From the NCBI GenBank assembly GCA_015231705.1, contig JADGBC010000019.1:1-32856 (forward strand): 32,856 bases of DNA. Reading direction: 5' to 3'. The notes beneath the pieces were generated by a model, which did not search any database, was not told the origin of the DNA, and saw only the letters and a program-made list of their open reading frames with translations. The stretch is from Desulfamplus sp. GTDB lineage: Bacteria; Desulfobacterota; Desulfobacteria; Desulfobacterales; Desulfobacteraceae. The translations under genes and the position numbers were made by a program. How positions within the stretch are numbered: the stretch's first letter is position 1; each line of letters starts with the position of its first letter. This document shows positions 23,938-32,804 of this stretch, one piece after another.

Positions 23938-25383
23938 ATGTATCAAAAAAATATAGAAACACCTTTTATGACACTTGACCTTGCCTTGAAAAATAAAGTC
24001 AGAGACATTGCCCTTGCCTCGGATGGCCATAAAGATATGCAGTTGTCCGAAAAAGAGATGCCAGGTCTTATGGCAATTCGTAAAAAATATGGAAAAGACA
24101 AGCCTTTAAAAGGTTTAAAAATAATGGGCAGTCTCCATATGACCATCCAGACCGCTATGCTCATAGATACTCTGCATGAGCTTGGAGCTGATTTGAGATG
24201 GGCAACCTGCAATATTTTCTCCACTCAGGATCACGCAGCAGCAGCTATAGCAGATAAGGGCTCAGCTTCGGTTTTTGCATGGAAAGGAGAAACTCTTGAG
24301 GAGTTCTGGTGGTGTACAGAACAGGCTCTTACATGGCCTGACGGATCAGGGCCAGATCTTATTGTGGATGACGGTGGTGATGCTACTCTTTTTGTTCATC
24401 AGGGAGTCAAAGTTGAAAATGATCCATCGATTCTTGATCATCAAACTCACAGTGCCGATGAAAAATATTTAATGGAACGACTCAAACATTCATACTCGGC
24501 AGATCCACGCAAATGGACAAAAATTGCAGCAAACATAAAAGGCGTATCTGAAGAGACCACTACAGGAGTTCACAGGCTTTACCAGTTAGCTTCAAAAAAC
24601 GAGCTGCTTTTTCCTGCTATCAATGTCAATGATTCGGTAACCAAATCAAAATTTGATAATCTCTATGGATGTCGTGAATCATTGGCAGATGGAATCAAGA
24701 GAGCAACAGACATAATGCTTGCTGGCAAGGTTGTTGTTGTTGCCGGATACGGAGATGTGGGCAAGGGTTGTGCTTCTTCCATGAAAGCTTACGGAGCAAG
24801 AGTTATTATCACAGAGATCGACCCTATATGTGCCCTGCAGGCTGCGATGGAGGGATATCAGGTTTTGACTATGGAAGAGGCTGCTTCCCAGGGGGATGTT
24901 TTTGTCACTGCAACAGGTAATTATCGTGTGATCAGAGGCGAACATATCAAGCAGATGAAAGATGAGTCTATTATTTGCAATATTGGCCATTTTGACAACG
25001 AAATAGAGATGCGTTTTTTAGAAGATAACCCTGCCCATACAAAGACCAATATTAAACCACAGGTTGATAAGTGGACTTTGGAATCAGGTAAATCTGTCAT
25101 TGTTCTGGCAGAAGGCAGACTTGTTAATCTTGGCTGTGCAACTGGCCACCCAAGTTTTGTAATGAGCAACAGCTTTACGAACCAGACTCTTGCTCAAATT
25201 AAACTTGCTACAGAAAAACTTGAAAAAAGAGTTTATACTCTTCCAAAAGAGCTTGATGAAGAGGTTGCAAGGCTTCATTTAGAAATGCTTGGTGTTAAGC
25301 TTACAACCCTGACTCAAGAGCAGGCTGATTATATAGGGGTGCCGATAAACGGACCATTCAAACCGGAGTACTACAGGTATTGA
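23938..25383 (+). CDS. ahcY: Adenosylhomocysteinase (SAH hydrolase)
   Basis: 481 residues, a long-type SAH hydrolase. It splits SAH into adenosine and homocysteine using bound NAD. Visible motifs: [35 protein letters not shown], the substrate and NAD segment [22 protein letters not shown], the Rossmann loop GYGDVGKG at about 270-277, and the C-terminal PFKPEYYRY with Lys and Tyr that reach the NAD of the partner subunit. AAGGA is 7 nt upstream of the ATG. With metK upstream and the PfkB kinase divergent, it forms a methyl-cycle group. No SAH riboswitch was recognised upstream. Confidence 0.97.
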   Translation: MYQKNIETPFMTLDLALKNKVRDIALASDGHKDMQLSEKEMPGLMAIRKKYGKDKPLKGLKIMGSLHMTIQTAMLIDTLHELGADLRWATCNIFSTQDHAAAAIADKGSASVFAWKGETLEEFWWCTEQALTWPDGSGPDLIVDDGGDATLFVHQGVKVENDPSILDHQTHSADEKYLMERLKHSYSADPRKWTKIAANIKGVSEETTTGVHRLYQLASKNELLFPAINVNDSVTKSKFDNLYGCRESLADGIKRATDIMLAGKVVVVAGYGDVGKGCASSMKAYGARVIITEIDPICALQAAMEGYQVLTMEEAASQGDVFVTATGNYRVIRGEHIKQMKDESIICNIGHFDNEIEMRFLEDNPAHTKTNIKPQVDKWTLESGKSVIVLAEGRLVNLGCATGHPSFVMSNSFTNQTLAQIKLATEKLEKRVYTLPKELDEEVARLHLEMLGVKLTTLTQEQADYIGVPINGPFKPEYYRY

Positions 25384-25387
25384 ATTT

Positions 25388-25450
25388 ACCATGAAAATGC
25401 ATTCTGATTTTCGTGGTTCGGGGTGGCCACATAACGGCCATGAAAGTTTA
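25388..25450 (+). repeat. Repeat family B copy 2, downstream of ahcY
   Basis: Starts 4 nt after the ahcY stop. The first hairpin is ACCATGAAAAT against ATTTTCGTGGT (11 bp, one G-U pair); the second is TGGCC against GGCCA. Compared with copy 1, loops and some stem positions differ while pairing is kept. It may act as a 3' end or stability element; no T-run follows. Confidence 0.75.
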
Positions 25451-25561
25451 TATGACTACATATACTGTAATCTATCTTTCTCTGACCAGCTCTTTTTGAC
25501 CATAATGGACAGGAAGAACAGTAGGAAGCGGATTGATCTATCAGAGAACTGGACTATATAG

Positions 25562-26335
25562 ATGAATGAAAAAGAGATTTCACTGCTTCTCGAAAAAGTT
25601 GCCAATGGTTCTTTGTCTGTAAGTAGTGCACAGGCCCAGTTGAATAGAATGGCATTTGAAGATGTTGACGGCTATGCAAGCGTTGATCATCACCGCTCTA
25701 TCCGCAAAGGGTTTCCAGAGGTTATATTTGGTCAGGGCAAGAGTGTTGAACAGATTATCGGAATCATGACCTCCATGGCAGGTGCCAGTGACGATATGAT
25801 ACTGGTGACACGCATTGGAAGCGAAAAAGCACTTGAGGTTATCAAGACATTTCCAGATGCAACTTTCCATGAAGATGCAAGGATGCTAATATTGAGCAGA
25901 AAAGAGCCTGAAATAAAGTCAGAGGGCAATATTCTTGTTATATCTGCTGGCACATCTGACATTCCTGTTGCAAAGGAGGCATTCCTTACAGCCAGATCAA
26001 TGGGAAATCATGTAAGTACCATCTTTGATGTTGGGGTTGCAGGGATTCACAGGCTCTTTGCTCACAGGACAAGGATTGAAGATGCATCGGTGATTATAGT
26101 TGTGGCAGGCATGGAAGGTGCTCTTCCAAGTGTAGTGGCCGGCATGGTGAGATCTCCTGTAATTGCGGTGCCTACAAGTATCGGGTATGGTACAAGTTTC
26201 GGTGGAATTACGGCACTATTGGGCATGCTTAATTCATGCAGTTCAAATATTGCAGTTGTGAATATAGATAATGGATTTGGAGCGGGCTATATGGCATCTG
26301 CCATTAATCAGATTACGAATAAATCAACTGGCTGA
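25562..26335 (+). CDS. larB: LarB-type carboxylase/hydrolase (nickel-pincer cofactor synthesis)
   Basis: 257 residues. LarB acts on nicotinic acid adenine dinucleotide, carboxylating the pyridinium ring and releasing AMP, as the first step to the nickel-pincer cofactor of lactate racemase-type enzymes. The N-terminal helical region is followed by an AIR-carboxylase-like core: VISAGTSDIPVAKEAFLTAR, FDVGVAGIHRLF, VIIVVAGMEGALPSVVAG, PVIAVPTSIGYG and GITALLGMLNSCSSNIAVVNIDNGFGAG across adjoining stretches. larC, larE and larA are not in the window. No strong Shine-Dalgarno precedes the ATG. It stands between ahcY and the ilv attenuator and seems to be a single transcription unit or a tail of ahcY. 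Confidence 0.9.
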   Translation: MNEKEISLLLEKVANGSLSVSSAQAQLNRMAFEDVDGYASVDHHRSIRKGFPEVIFGQGKSVEQIIGIMTSMAGASDDMILVTRIGSEKALEVIKTFPDATFHEDARMLILSRKEPEIKSEGNILVISAGTSDIPVAKEAFLTARSMGNHVSTIFDVGVAGIHRLFAHRTRIEDASVIIVVAGMEGALPSVVAGMVRSPVIAVPTSIGYGTSFGGITALLGMLNSCSSNIAVVNIDNGFGAGYMASAINQITNKSTG

Positions 26336-26346
26336 TAACTTTTATC

Positions 26347-26373
26347 TTGACAGACTATGTATGTTTCTATAAT
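26347..26373 (+). promoter_or_regulatory. Predicted sigma70 promoter of the ilv operon
   Basis: TTGACA (26347-26352) and TATAAT (26368-26373) are both perfect consensus boxes with a short 15-bp spacer. The transcript would begin near 26380, about 160 nt before the leader-peptide ATG. The stretch between is very AT-rich and holds no other feature that I can name. Confidence 0.5.
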
Positions 26374-26539
26374 TAAACTTCATTTGGTTTAAGAAAAAAC
26401 ATTTAAGATGTTGGTCTTTATTAATTAATTTCAGTTATTATTTATTGTTTTATAATTAATTGATATAGTTTTATAATTCAGTCATGGCTTAAACAGTCAT
26501 ATTAAATTTTACTGGTTATTTATTACGGAAACAATCTCA

Positions 26540-26623
26540 ATGCAAAATATTCTTATTGTCAATGTGCTTCTATCTCTTCTCCTTGTGGAGGTGATTATTA
26601 TCGCCCTCAGAAGAACGGGCTGA
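26540..26623 (+). CDS. ilv operon leader peptide (attenuation)
   Basis: A 27-codon frame starting MQNILIVNVLLS and ending ALRRTG. It contains 5 Ile, 7 Leu and 4 Val, with runs LLL and III: 16 of 27 residues are the end products of the operon downstream. This is how known ilv leader peptides sense charged tRNA supply. The stop codon overlaps the start of the putative antiterminator strand. The Shine-Dalgarno is weak (GGA about 10 nt upstream). Confidence 0.85.
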   Translation: MQNILIVNVLLSLLLVEVIIIALRRTG

Positions 26624-26699
26624 CATTGGCATAAGTAGAATAAGATTCTTAAAAAGCCGCTATCAGCCTCCAAAAAGCTGATAGCGGCTTTTTAGTTTT
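26603..26699 (+). terminator. Transcription attenuator of the ilv operon
   Basis: The terminator has a perfect 17-bp stem: 26651-26667 (AAAAAGCCGCTATCAGC) with 26677-26693, a 9-nt loop, then T-rich sequence. An alternative antiterminator pairs GCTGACATTGGC (26619-26630) with GCCGCTATCAGC (26656-26667): 9 Watson-Crick pairs, 1 wobble, 2 mismatches. A pause hairpin GCCC (26603-26606) with GGGC (26617-26620) overlaps the last leader codons. All three mutually exclusive structures of a classical attenuator are thus present. Confidence 0.88.
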
Positions 26700-26743
26700 T
26701 ATAAGATTTTTTCATGGATGACTATCATCAAAAGAGGGGATAA

Positions 26744-28411
26744 ATGAGAAGCGATATAGCAAAAAAAGGGATTGCAAGGGCACCCCACAGAAGCCTTATG
26801 AAGGCTGTGGGTTTTACTGATGAAGAGATTGCTCGGCCATTGGTGGGCATTGCAAACTCAGCCAATGAACTGATTCCCGGGCATATGCATCTGGATCAGA
26901 TTGTGACTGCAATAAAAGCTGGTATCAGGATGGCCGGCGGTACTCCCATGGAGTTTTCAACAATCGGAATATGTGATGGCATTGCCATGAACCATGCAGG
27001 TATGCACTACTCTCTTGCAAGCAGAGAGCTGATCGCCGACTCAATTGAAGTATCTGCAATGGCTCATCCATTTGATGCAATTGTCATGGTGCCAAACTGT
27101 GATAAAATTGTTCCTGGAATGCTTATGGCAGCGGCTCGTCTGGATATCCCAGCCATCTGCATAAGTGGTGGGCCTATGCTGCCGGGTCGCCATCCTCTAG
27201 ATAACTCAAAGAAAATTGATCTGATCTCTGTTTTTGAAGCTGTGGGGGCTGTCAAAAGTGGAAAAATGTCTGAATCTGAAATGGAAGCCATTGAAAATGC
27301 GGCCTGTCCCACCTGTGGTTCATGTGCCGGAATGTTTACTGCCAACTCCATGAACTGCCTGACAGAAGCCATTGGAATGGGGCTGCCAGGCAATGGCACC
27401 GTGCCAGGTCCCATGTCAGAGCGAATCCGTTTAGCCAAAAAAGCTGGCATGGCTGTAATGGAGCTATTGAATCGTAATATCACCCCACGCAAGATCATGA
27501 CAGAAACAGCATTCAGAAATGCTCTTGCAGTGGATATGGCTCTTGGATGTTCTACAAACACAGTTCTTCACCTGAAAGCAATTGCCCATGAGACAGGGCT
27601 TGATATCCCTCTTGAGCTTATCAATGAGGTCAGTTCAAAGATCCCTCATCTTTGTTCTTTAAGCCCAGGTGGCAGTGATCACATTCTGGATCTCTACGAT
27701 GCCGGAGGAATACAGGCTGTTTTGAAAACTCTTTTTGATGAGGGAATGGTTGATGGTTCTTGCATCACAGCCACAGGCAGAACGGTTGCACAAAATATCA
27801 AGGATGTTAAAGTCAAAAATTCAAAAGTGATAAGGCCGGTGAGCGATCCATACCATAAACAGGGTGGGCTTGCGGTTCTTTTTGGAAATATTGCTCCAGA
27901 AGGGTGTGTAGTCAAACAGTCCGCTGTCAAGGAGGAGATGCTTCGTCATCAGGGGCCATCAAGGGTATTTGACTCTGAAGAGGCCGCAACAGAGGCGATC
28001 ATGGCCAACACCATCAATAAAGGAGATGTTATTGTAATAAGGTATGAGGGGCCTGCCGGAGGCCCTGGTATGAGAGAGATGCTCACTCCTACATCTGCAA
28101 TTGCGGGAATGGGTCTTGATGGAGATGTTGCCCTTATTACTGACGGCAGATTTTCCGGAGGTACAAAAGGGGCTTCAATTGGCCATATATCTCCTGAAGC
28201 CATGCAGGGAAGTGTCCTTGCGGCAGTGCAGGAGGGCGATTTGATAAAAATTGATATCCCAGCAAAAACCATTGAACTGCTTGTATCAGAGTCAGAGATC
28301 AAAGAGAGACTATCCTGCTGGAAACGGCCTGAGCCAAAAATAAAAACCGGATACATGGCACGATATGCAAGACAGGTTACCTCTGCCGGCAATGGGGCTG
28401 TGTTTGCCTGA
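26744..28411 (+). CDS. ilvD: Dihydroxy-acid dehydratase
   Basis: 555 residues, normal length. It dehydrates 2,3-dihydroxy-isovalerate and 2,3-dihydroxy-3-methylvalerate to the keto acids of valine and isoleucine, using an Fe-S cluster. Cluster Cys are in [11 protein letters not shown] and [19 protein letters not shown]; other family blocks are LALGCSTN-type ([12 protein letters not shown]), SLSPGGSDH and the C-terminal [29 protein letters not shown] lies 4 nt upstream of the ATG. First structural gene after the attenuator; ilvB follows after 223 bp that carry family B repeats. Confidence 0.97.
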   Translation: MRSDIAKKGIARAPHRSLMKAVGFTDEEIARPLVGIANSANELIPGHMHLDQIVTAIKAGIRMAGGTPMEFSTIGICDGIAMNHAGMHYSLASRELIADSIEVSAMAHPFDAIVMVPNCDKIVPGMLMAAARLDIPAICISGGPMLPGRHPLDNSKKIDLISVFEAVGAVKSGKMSESEMEAIENAACPTCGSCAGMFTANSMNCLTEAIGMGLPGNGTVPGPMSERIRLAKKAGMAVMELLNRNITPRKIMTETAFRNALAVDMALGCSTNTVLHLKAIAHETGLDIPLELINEVSSKIPHLCSLSPGGSDHILDLYDAGGIQAVLKTLFDEGMVDGSCITATGRTVAQNIKDVKVKNSKVIRPVSDPYHKQGGLAVLFGNIAPEGCVVKQSAVKEEMLRHQGPSRVFDSEEAATEAIMANTINKGDVIVIRYEGPAGGPGMREMLTPTSAIAGMGLDGDVALITDGRFSGGTKGASIGHISPEAMQGSVLAAVQEGDLIKIDIPAKTIELLVSESEIKERLSCWKRPEPKIKTGYMARYARQVTSAGNGAVFA

Positions 28412-28498
28412 TATTAATATCTTTGACCTGAACTGGCCACAGCCAAAAAGGTTTTCTGATTTTTTGGGTAAACCATCATGTTCCGGGTTAGTTCACAT

Positions 28499-28594
28499 CC
28501 GAGTATGAAAACAAGATCTGTTGTCACACTAAACTTTCATGATCTACGGGATTCGGCCACCCAAAGCATGAAAACCATGATCTGTTTTCACGGT
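28499..28594 (-). repeat. Repeat family B copy 3 plus a partial tandem copy (ilvD-ilvB gap)
   Basis: On the minus strand, 28594-28531 matches the family: an ACCGTGAAAAC start, GGGTGGCC in the middle and ATCATGAAAGTTTA at the end. A second partial unit (28527-28499) repeats GTGACAACAGATC and TTTTCATACT. TGAAAAC pairs with GTTTTCA in the main copy. Orientation is opposite to copies 1 and 2. Confidence 0.65.
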
Positions 28595-28634
28595 AAAGTA
28601 AAATAATCTTTTTTGGTAAAAAGAGGAGAAGAAA

Positions 28635-30335
28635 ATGAAACTCAAAGGAGCTCAGATCCTGATGAAAATGTTGATTGATCAGGGTGTGGATACTTTGTTC
28701 GGCTATCCTGGCGGGGCAGTTATCGATATTTATGATTCGCTTGCCGATACTCCCTCAATTCGGCATATCCTGGTTCGTCATGAGCAGGGGGCTGTCCATG
28801 CTGCTGATGCCTATGCCAGAGCAAAGGGAACTGTTGGTGTAGCTCTGGTTACGTCAGGCCCTGGTGCTACCAATACTGTAACAGGCATTGCTTCGGCATA
28901 TATGGATTCTATACCGGTTGTGATATTTACGGGTCAGGTTCCTACAGCACTTATCGGAAATGATGCTTTTCAAGAGGTAGATATTGTTGGAATAACAAGA
29001 CCATGTACCAAGCACAACTATCTGGTAAAGGATATTGATAAACTTGCACGAACCATCAAGGAGGCTTTTCATATTGCTCAAAGCGGCAGGCCTGGCCCTG
29101 TTCTTGTAGATTTGCCAAAGGATATCATGGCAGCAACAGCAGAATTTGAGGATCCAGGAGAAATTGATCTAAAATCTTACAAACCCACCTACAATCCTAA
29201 TAAAAAACAGCTTTCAAAAGTGGTTGAACTGATTAAAGAGTCTAAGCGTCCTCTGATCTTTTCCGGCGGTGGTGTGGTGCTCTCCAAGGCATCCGAAGAG
29301 CTGACAAAACTTGCAAGAATGACCAATACTCCTGTCACCGCATCTCTTATGGGTCTTGGAACTTTTCCTGGTTCCGATCCTTTGTGGCTTGGAATGCCGG
29401 GTATGCATGGAACCTATCGTGCCAATATGTCTATCAGCGAGTGTGACCTTATGATTGCTGCTGGAGTAAGGTTTGATGATCGTGTCACCGGCAGGAAAGA
29501 TAAATTTGCATCTGGTGCAAAGATTGTCCAGATTGACATTGATCCTACTTCAATTCACAAAAATGTGGAGGCAACCTGTCCCATTGTCGGGGACTGCAAA
29601 AATACTCTGGAGCTTCTGAATTCAATGCTGGAGAGCGAAAATCCTTCTGATATAAAAGGGGACGCTTCTGAACGTCAGGAATGGTTGGATCAGATTGCCC
29701 AGTGGAAAGCTACATCTCCTCAAAGATATGAACAGACAGGTGATGTTATAAAACCACAGTATGTTATTGACAGGCTTCATAAACTTACGGACAGCAACAC
29801 CATTATCACAACAGAAGTTGGTCAGAACCAGATGTGGACTGCCCAGTACTATCATTTTGACAAACCAAACCATTTTATTACATCAGGGGGGCTCGGAGTT
29901 ATGGGGTTTGGTCTTCCTGCTGCCATTGGTGCAAAAGCTGCCTGTCCTGATAAGCTGGTGGTCTGTGTTGCAGGTGATGGCAGTATCCAGATGAATAGTC
30001 AGGAGCTGATGACAGCCATTGAAGCTGATCTTCCTGTTAAAATTGTTATTTTGAATAACCGTTACTTAGGAATGGTGAGGCAGTGGCAGGAGCTTTTCTA
30101 TGATAAGCGTTACTCTTCAACCAACATGGAAAAGGCCCCTGATTTTGTCAAGCTGGCCGATGCTTATGGTGCTGTCGGCATGAGGACAGATCGTGCTGAT
30201 GAGGTGGAAACTGTTCTTAAAAACGGTCTTGCCTGTGAAGGGACAGTAATTATGGAGTTCATCGTGGAGCGTGAGGAGTGCGTATATCCTATGGTTCCAG
30301 CCGGCGGTGCAATTACCGAGATGATTTTGGTATAA
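28635..30335 (+). CDS. ilvB: Acetolactate synthase, large (catalytic) subunit
   Basis: 566 residues. It joins two pyruvates, or pyruvate and 2-oxobutanoate, at the first common step of valine/leucine and isoleucine synthesis. It has LFGYPGGAVIDIYD, the catalytic Glu50 in VRHEQGAVHAADAYARA, the FAD-binding middle domain and the ThDP motif GDGSIQMNSQELMTAIEADL starting near residue 447 and ending in LNN. GAGGAG lies about 6 nt before the ATG. Its TAA stop lies within the first bases of a family A repeat, which separates it from its regulatory subunit gene. Confidence 0.96.
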   Translation: MKLKGAQILMKMLIDQGVDTLFGYPGGAVIDIYDSLADTPSIRHILVRHEQGAVHAADAYARAKGTVGVALVTSGPGATNTVTGIASAYMDSIPVVIFTGQVPTALIGNDAFQEVDIVGITRPCTKHNYLVKDIDKLARTIKEAFHIAQSGRPGPVLVDLPKDIMAATAEFEDPGEIDLKSYKPTYNPNKKQLSKVVELIKESKRPLIFSGGGVVLSKASEELTKLARMTNTPVTASLMGLGTFPGSDPLWLGMPGMHGTYRANMSISECDLMIAAGVRFDDRVTGRKDKFASGAKIVQIDIDPTSIHKNVEATCPIVGDCKNTLELLNSMLESENPSDIKGDASERQEWLDQIAQWKATSPQRYEQTGDVIKPQYVIDRLHKLTDSNTIITTEVGQNQMWTAQYYHFDKPNHFITSGGLGVMGFGLPAAIGAKAACPDKLVVCVAGDGSIQMNSQELMTAIEADLPVKIVILNNRYLGMVRQWQELFYDKRYSSTNMEKAPDFVKLADAYGAVGMRTDRADEVETVLKNGLACEGTVIMEFIVEREECVYPMVPAGGAITEMILV

Positions 30336-30427
30336 CCGGCACGGCCGGAGCTCAGGTATTGCTCTCGGCCACAACGAAAAATGAAAGTCTTATAATTACA
30401 GATATCTCAAGAGACTTTCACATAAAC
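30331..30427 (+). repeat. Repeat family A copy between ilvB and ilvN
   Basis: About 97 bp, matching the gspK-gspL repeats when those are read on their coding strand. Shared words: ATAACCGGCAC, GCCGG, CTCTCGGCCACAAC, AATGAAAGTC and AGAGACTTTCACATAAAC. The GC-rich block forms a strong hairpin at 30343-30370: GGCCGGAGC with GCTC-T-CGGCC, 9 pairs with one bulged T and a 9-nt loop. It begins at the ilvB stop and ends 16 nt before the ilvN ATG. Confidence 0.85.
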
Positions 30428-30442
30428 AGTGAGGTTCGGAAA

Positions 30443-30943
30443 ATGAGCAGTCAAAAACATATACTGTCCATTCTTGTGGACAATGAGCCTGGAGTTCTCT
30501 CAAGAATTGCAGGGCTTTTCAGTGGCCGTGGATATAATATTGAAAGTCTCAGTGTGGCTCAGACCGCAGAAAACAGTGCTGTATCACGAATAACAATGCA
30601 GACTACCGGAGATGATCATATCCTTGAGCAGATCACAAAACAGCTTCACAAACTTATTAATGTCATCACTGTAAATGACTTGACCGACAAAAAATATGTC
30701 CAGCGCGAGCTGATTCTTATTAAAGTCAATGCAAAACCTGAGCAGAGAGCAGAAATATTGAGGATTGTAGATATTTTCAGGTCAAGAGTGGTTGATGTAG
30801 GTCCAGAGCATTATACCATTGAGATGTCAGGAGATGAGGGGAAACTCGAGGCATTTATTGATCTTTTGCGTCCCATGGGAATAATTGAAACCTCTCGTAC
30901 CGGTTCAATTGCCCTTGCAAGGGAAAAGAAAAAAATAAAATGA
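30443..30943 (+). CDS. ilvN: Acetolactate synthase, small (regulatory) subunit
   Basis: 166 residues from the ATG at 30443 (GAGG 8 nt upstream), the usual length for the IlvN/IlvH type. The N-terminal ACT domain starts HILSILVDNEPGVLSRIAGLFSGRGYNIESL, which binds valine for feedback control; the C-terminal domain (RELILIKVNAKPEQRAEILRI) contacts the catalytic subunit. The frame is open back to 30278, but those extra codons are ilvB end and repeat sequence, so that longer start is rejected. The stop overlaps the cimA ATG by 4 nt (ATGA). Confidence 0.95.
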   Translation: MSSQKHILSILVDNEPGVLSRIAGLFSGRGYNIESLSVAQTAENSAVSRITMQTTGDDHILEQITKQLHKLINVITVNDLTDKKYVQRELILIKVNAKPEQRAEILRIVDIFRSRVVDVGPEHYTIEMSGDEGKLEAFIDLLRPMGIIETSRTGSIALAREKKKIK

Positions 30944-32553
30944 AAAAAGCAATATTATACGACACAACATTAAGAGACGGCATGCAGGGTGAAAATATCT
31001 GTTTTTCACCTGAAGACAAGATAAAGGTCGCAAAGCGTCTTGATGAGATGGGAATTCATTATATAGAAGGTGGCTGGCCTGGATCCAATCCAAATGCCAT
31101 GCGTTTTTTCGAGCTGGCAAAAGAGACTGAATTTAAAAACAGTAAAATTACGGCTTTTGGATCAACAAGGCGTGCAAATATTTCTCCGGACAAGGATAAA
31201 AACCTTAATGCCCTTGTGGAGTCCGGAGCTCCTGTGGCTGCCATATTTGGAAAGTCCTGGGATCTTCATGTCCAGATCATGGAGATATCTCTGGATGAAA
31301 ATCTGGCCATGATCAAAGAGAGTGTTGAGTGGCTTAATGCTCAGGGTCTTGAGGTGTTTTATGATGCAGAGCACTACTATGACGGTTATATCAACAACAG
31401 TGCCTATGCCATTGAAACCCTTAAGGCCGCATTGGATGGTGGATGCAAAGTGCTTGTGTTGTGTGACACAAACGGTGGAACGCTACCCCATGATATTGAA
31501 CGAATTACTACAGAGACGATCAATCAGATTCAAGAAATGCGGAGATTTTCAACTGATCAGCACTTTTCAGATACCATAACTTTTGGCATACATGCCCATA
31601 ATGACTGCGGCATGGCTGTTGCCAACAGCATTTCGGCAGTCCGCTGTGGAGCAGTCATGGTTCAAGGTACAGTCAACGGTTACGGTGAGAGGTGCGGCAA
31701 TGCGGATCTTACATCAATTATTCCTATTCTCAAGTTAAAGATGAATAATGACTGCATCTCCATGCAGAATCTTAAAAAACTTAAGAAGCTATCCCGTTTT
31801 GTAAGTGAAACCGCAAACATGACACCTTTGAACAGCAGACCATTTGTTGGGCACAGTGCGTTTGCACATAAAGGCGGAATTCATGTAAGTGCCGTGATGA
31901 AGGAATCAGAAGCCTATGAGCACATGAACCCTGAACTTGTGGGAAGTAAGAGAAGGGTACTTGTCTCAGAGCAATCTGGTGTCAGCAATATCGAGTACAA
32001 GGCCAAAGAGATGGGTATTGATCTGGGCGATGATAATTTGCACCGTAAAAGCATAGTTAACACCGTCAAGGAGCTTGAAGATGATGGATATCAATTTGAT
32101 GTGGCTGAAGGCTCTCTTAAAATAATCATGGAGAAGTTGACCGGACAGTACCAGTCCCATTTTGAACTTGAATCCTTCAGAGTTACTGTTGAAAAGGACA
32201 AGGAGAGGCCATGCTCTGCCTATGCAATGATTAAAATCAAGGTGGGTAACACTGTCGAGATAACCGCTGCCGAGGGAGATGGCCCTGTAAGTGCCCTGGA
32301 TAACGCCCTTAGAAAGGCTCTTACCAATATCTTTCCTGATCTTGATGAGATGCATCTTGTTGACTTCAAGGTACGTGTCATTGAAGGCAGTGATGGTACA
32401 GATGCCAAGGTTCGTGTTATTATCTCCTCCAGGGATGAGAACAATATTTTCAGTACAATCGGCGTATCAGAAGATATTATTGAGGCAAGCTGGCAGGCAC
32501 TTTCCGACAGTTTCCAGTATAAGCTCTCCATGAAAAAAGAGCAGGAGACATAG
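30940..32553 (+). CDS. cimA: (R)-citramalate synthase, LeuA-like
   Basis: 537 residues. It condenses pyruvate and acetyl-CoA to citramalate, giving 2-oxobutanoate for isoleucine without threonine. The HMGL-like TIM barrel begins with YDTTLRDGMQGENICFS; metal ligands include the HAHNDCG motif, and GYGERCGNADL follows. SRPFVGHSAFAHKGGIHV marks the linker, and the C-terminal LeuA-type allosteric dimer domain runs from about residue 405 onward. GGWPGSNP and DAEHYYDGY blocks favour the CimA subgroup over 2-isopropylmalate synthase. Coupled to ilvN by ATGA; a separate leuA begins 251 bp downstream. Confidence 0.9.
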   Translation: MKKAILYDTTLRDGMQGENICFSPEDKIKVAKRLDEMGIHYIEGGWPGSNPNAMRFFELAKETEFKNSKITAFGSTRRANISPDKDKNLNALVESGAPVAAIFGKSWDLHVQIMEISLDENLAMIKESVEWLNAQGLEVFYDAEHYYDGYINNSAYAIETLKAALDGGCKVLVLCDTNGGTLPHDIERITTETINQIQEMRRFSTDQHFSDTITFGIHAHNDCGMAVANSISAVRCGAVMVQGTVNGYGERCGNADLTSIIPILKLKMNNDCISMQNLKKLKKLSRFVSETANMTPLNSRPFVGHSAFAHKGGIHVSAVMKESEAYEHMNPELVGSKRRVLVSEQSGVSNIEYKAKEMGIDLGDDNLHRKSIVNTVKELEDDGYQFDVAEGSLKIIMEKLTGQYQSHFELESFRVTVEKDKERPCSAYAMIKIKVGNTVEITAAEGDGPVSALDNALRKALTNIFPDLDEMHLVDFKVRVIEGSDGTDAKVRVIISSRDENNIFSTIGVSEDIIEASWQALSDSFQYKLSMKKEQET

Positions 32554-32804
32554 GCTATTTGCACAAAATAATATCTCCTTTATTCTTACTGCTTCTTCAA
32601 GTTTAGATTGATTTGAGATATTTCATTTTTCTAGTGGTTCTTGAAGTTTAAACTGTCGGATGGATTTCAAAGCAATTAACGATTTTAAGTACTTTTCTAC
32701 CCGACAATAAGACCTTGGAAGAACACTACTCTGAAGAGTCAGATTGTTTGTGATGGTATATAGCGGCTATTTATAAATTTTATATTAAAAATATTGAGGA
32801 AAAA

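Noticed and set aside
27949-28392. 147-residue open frame antisense to ilvD
   Set aside because: Entirely opposite the conserved ilvD C-terminus, with no independent start signal or domain.
30278-30442. Longer N-terminus for ilvN
   Set aside because: These codons lie in the ilvB end and the family A repeat; normal IlvN length and a GAGG motif fit the ATG at 30443.
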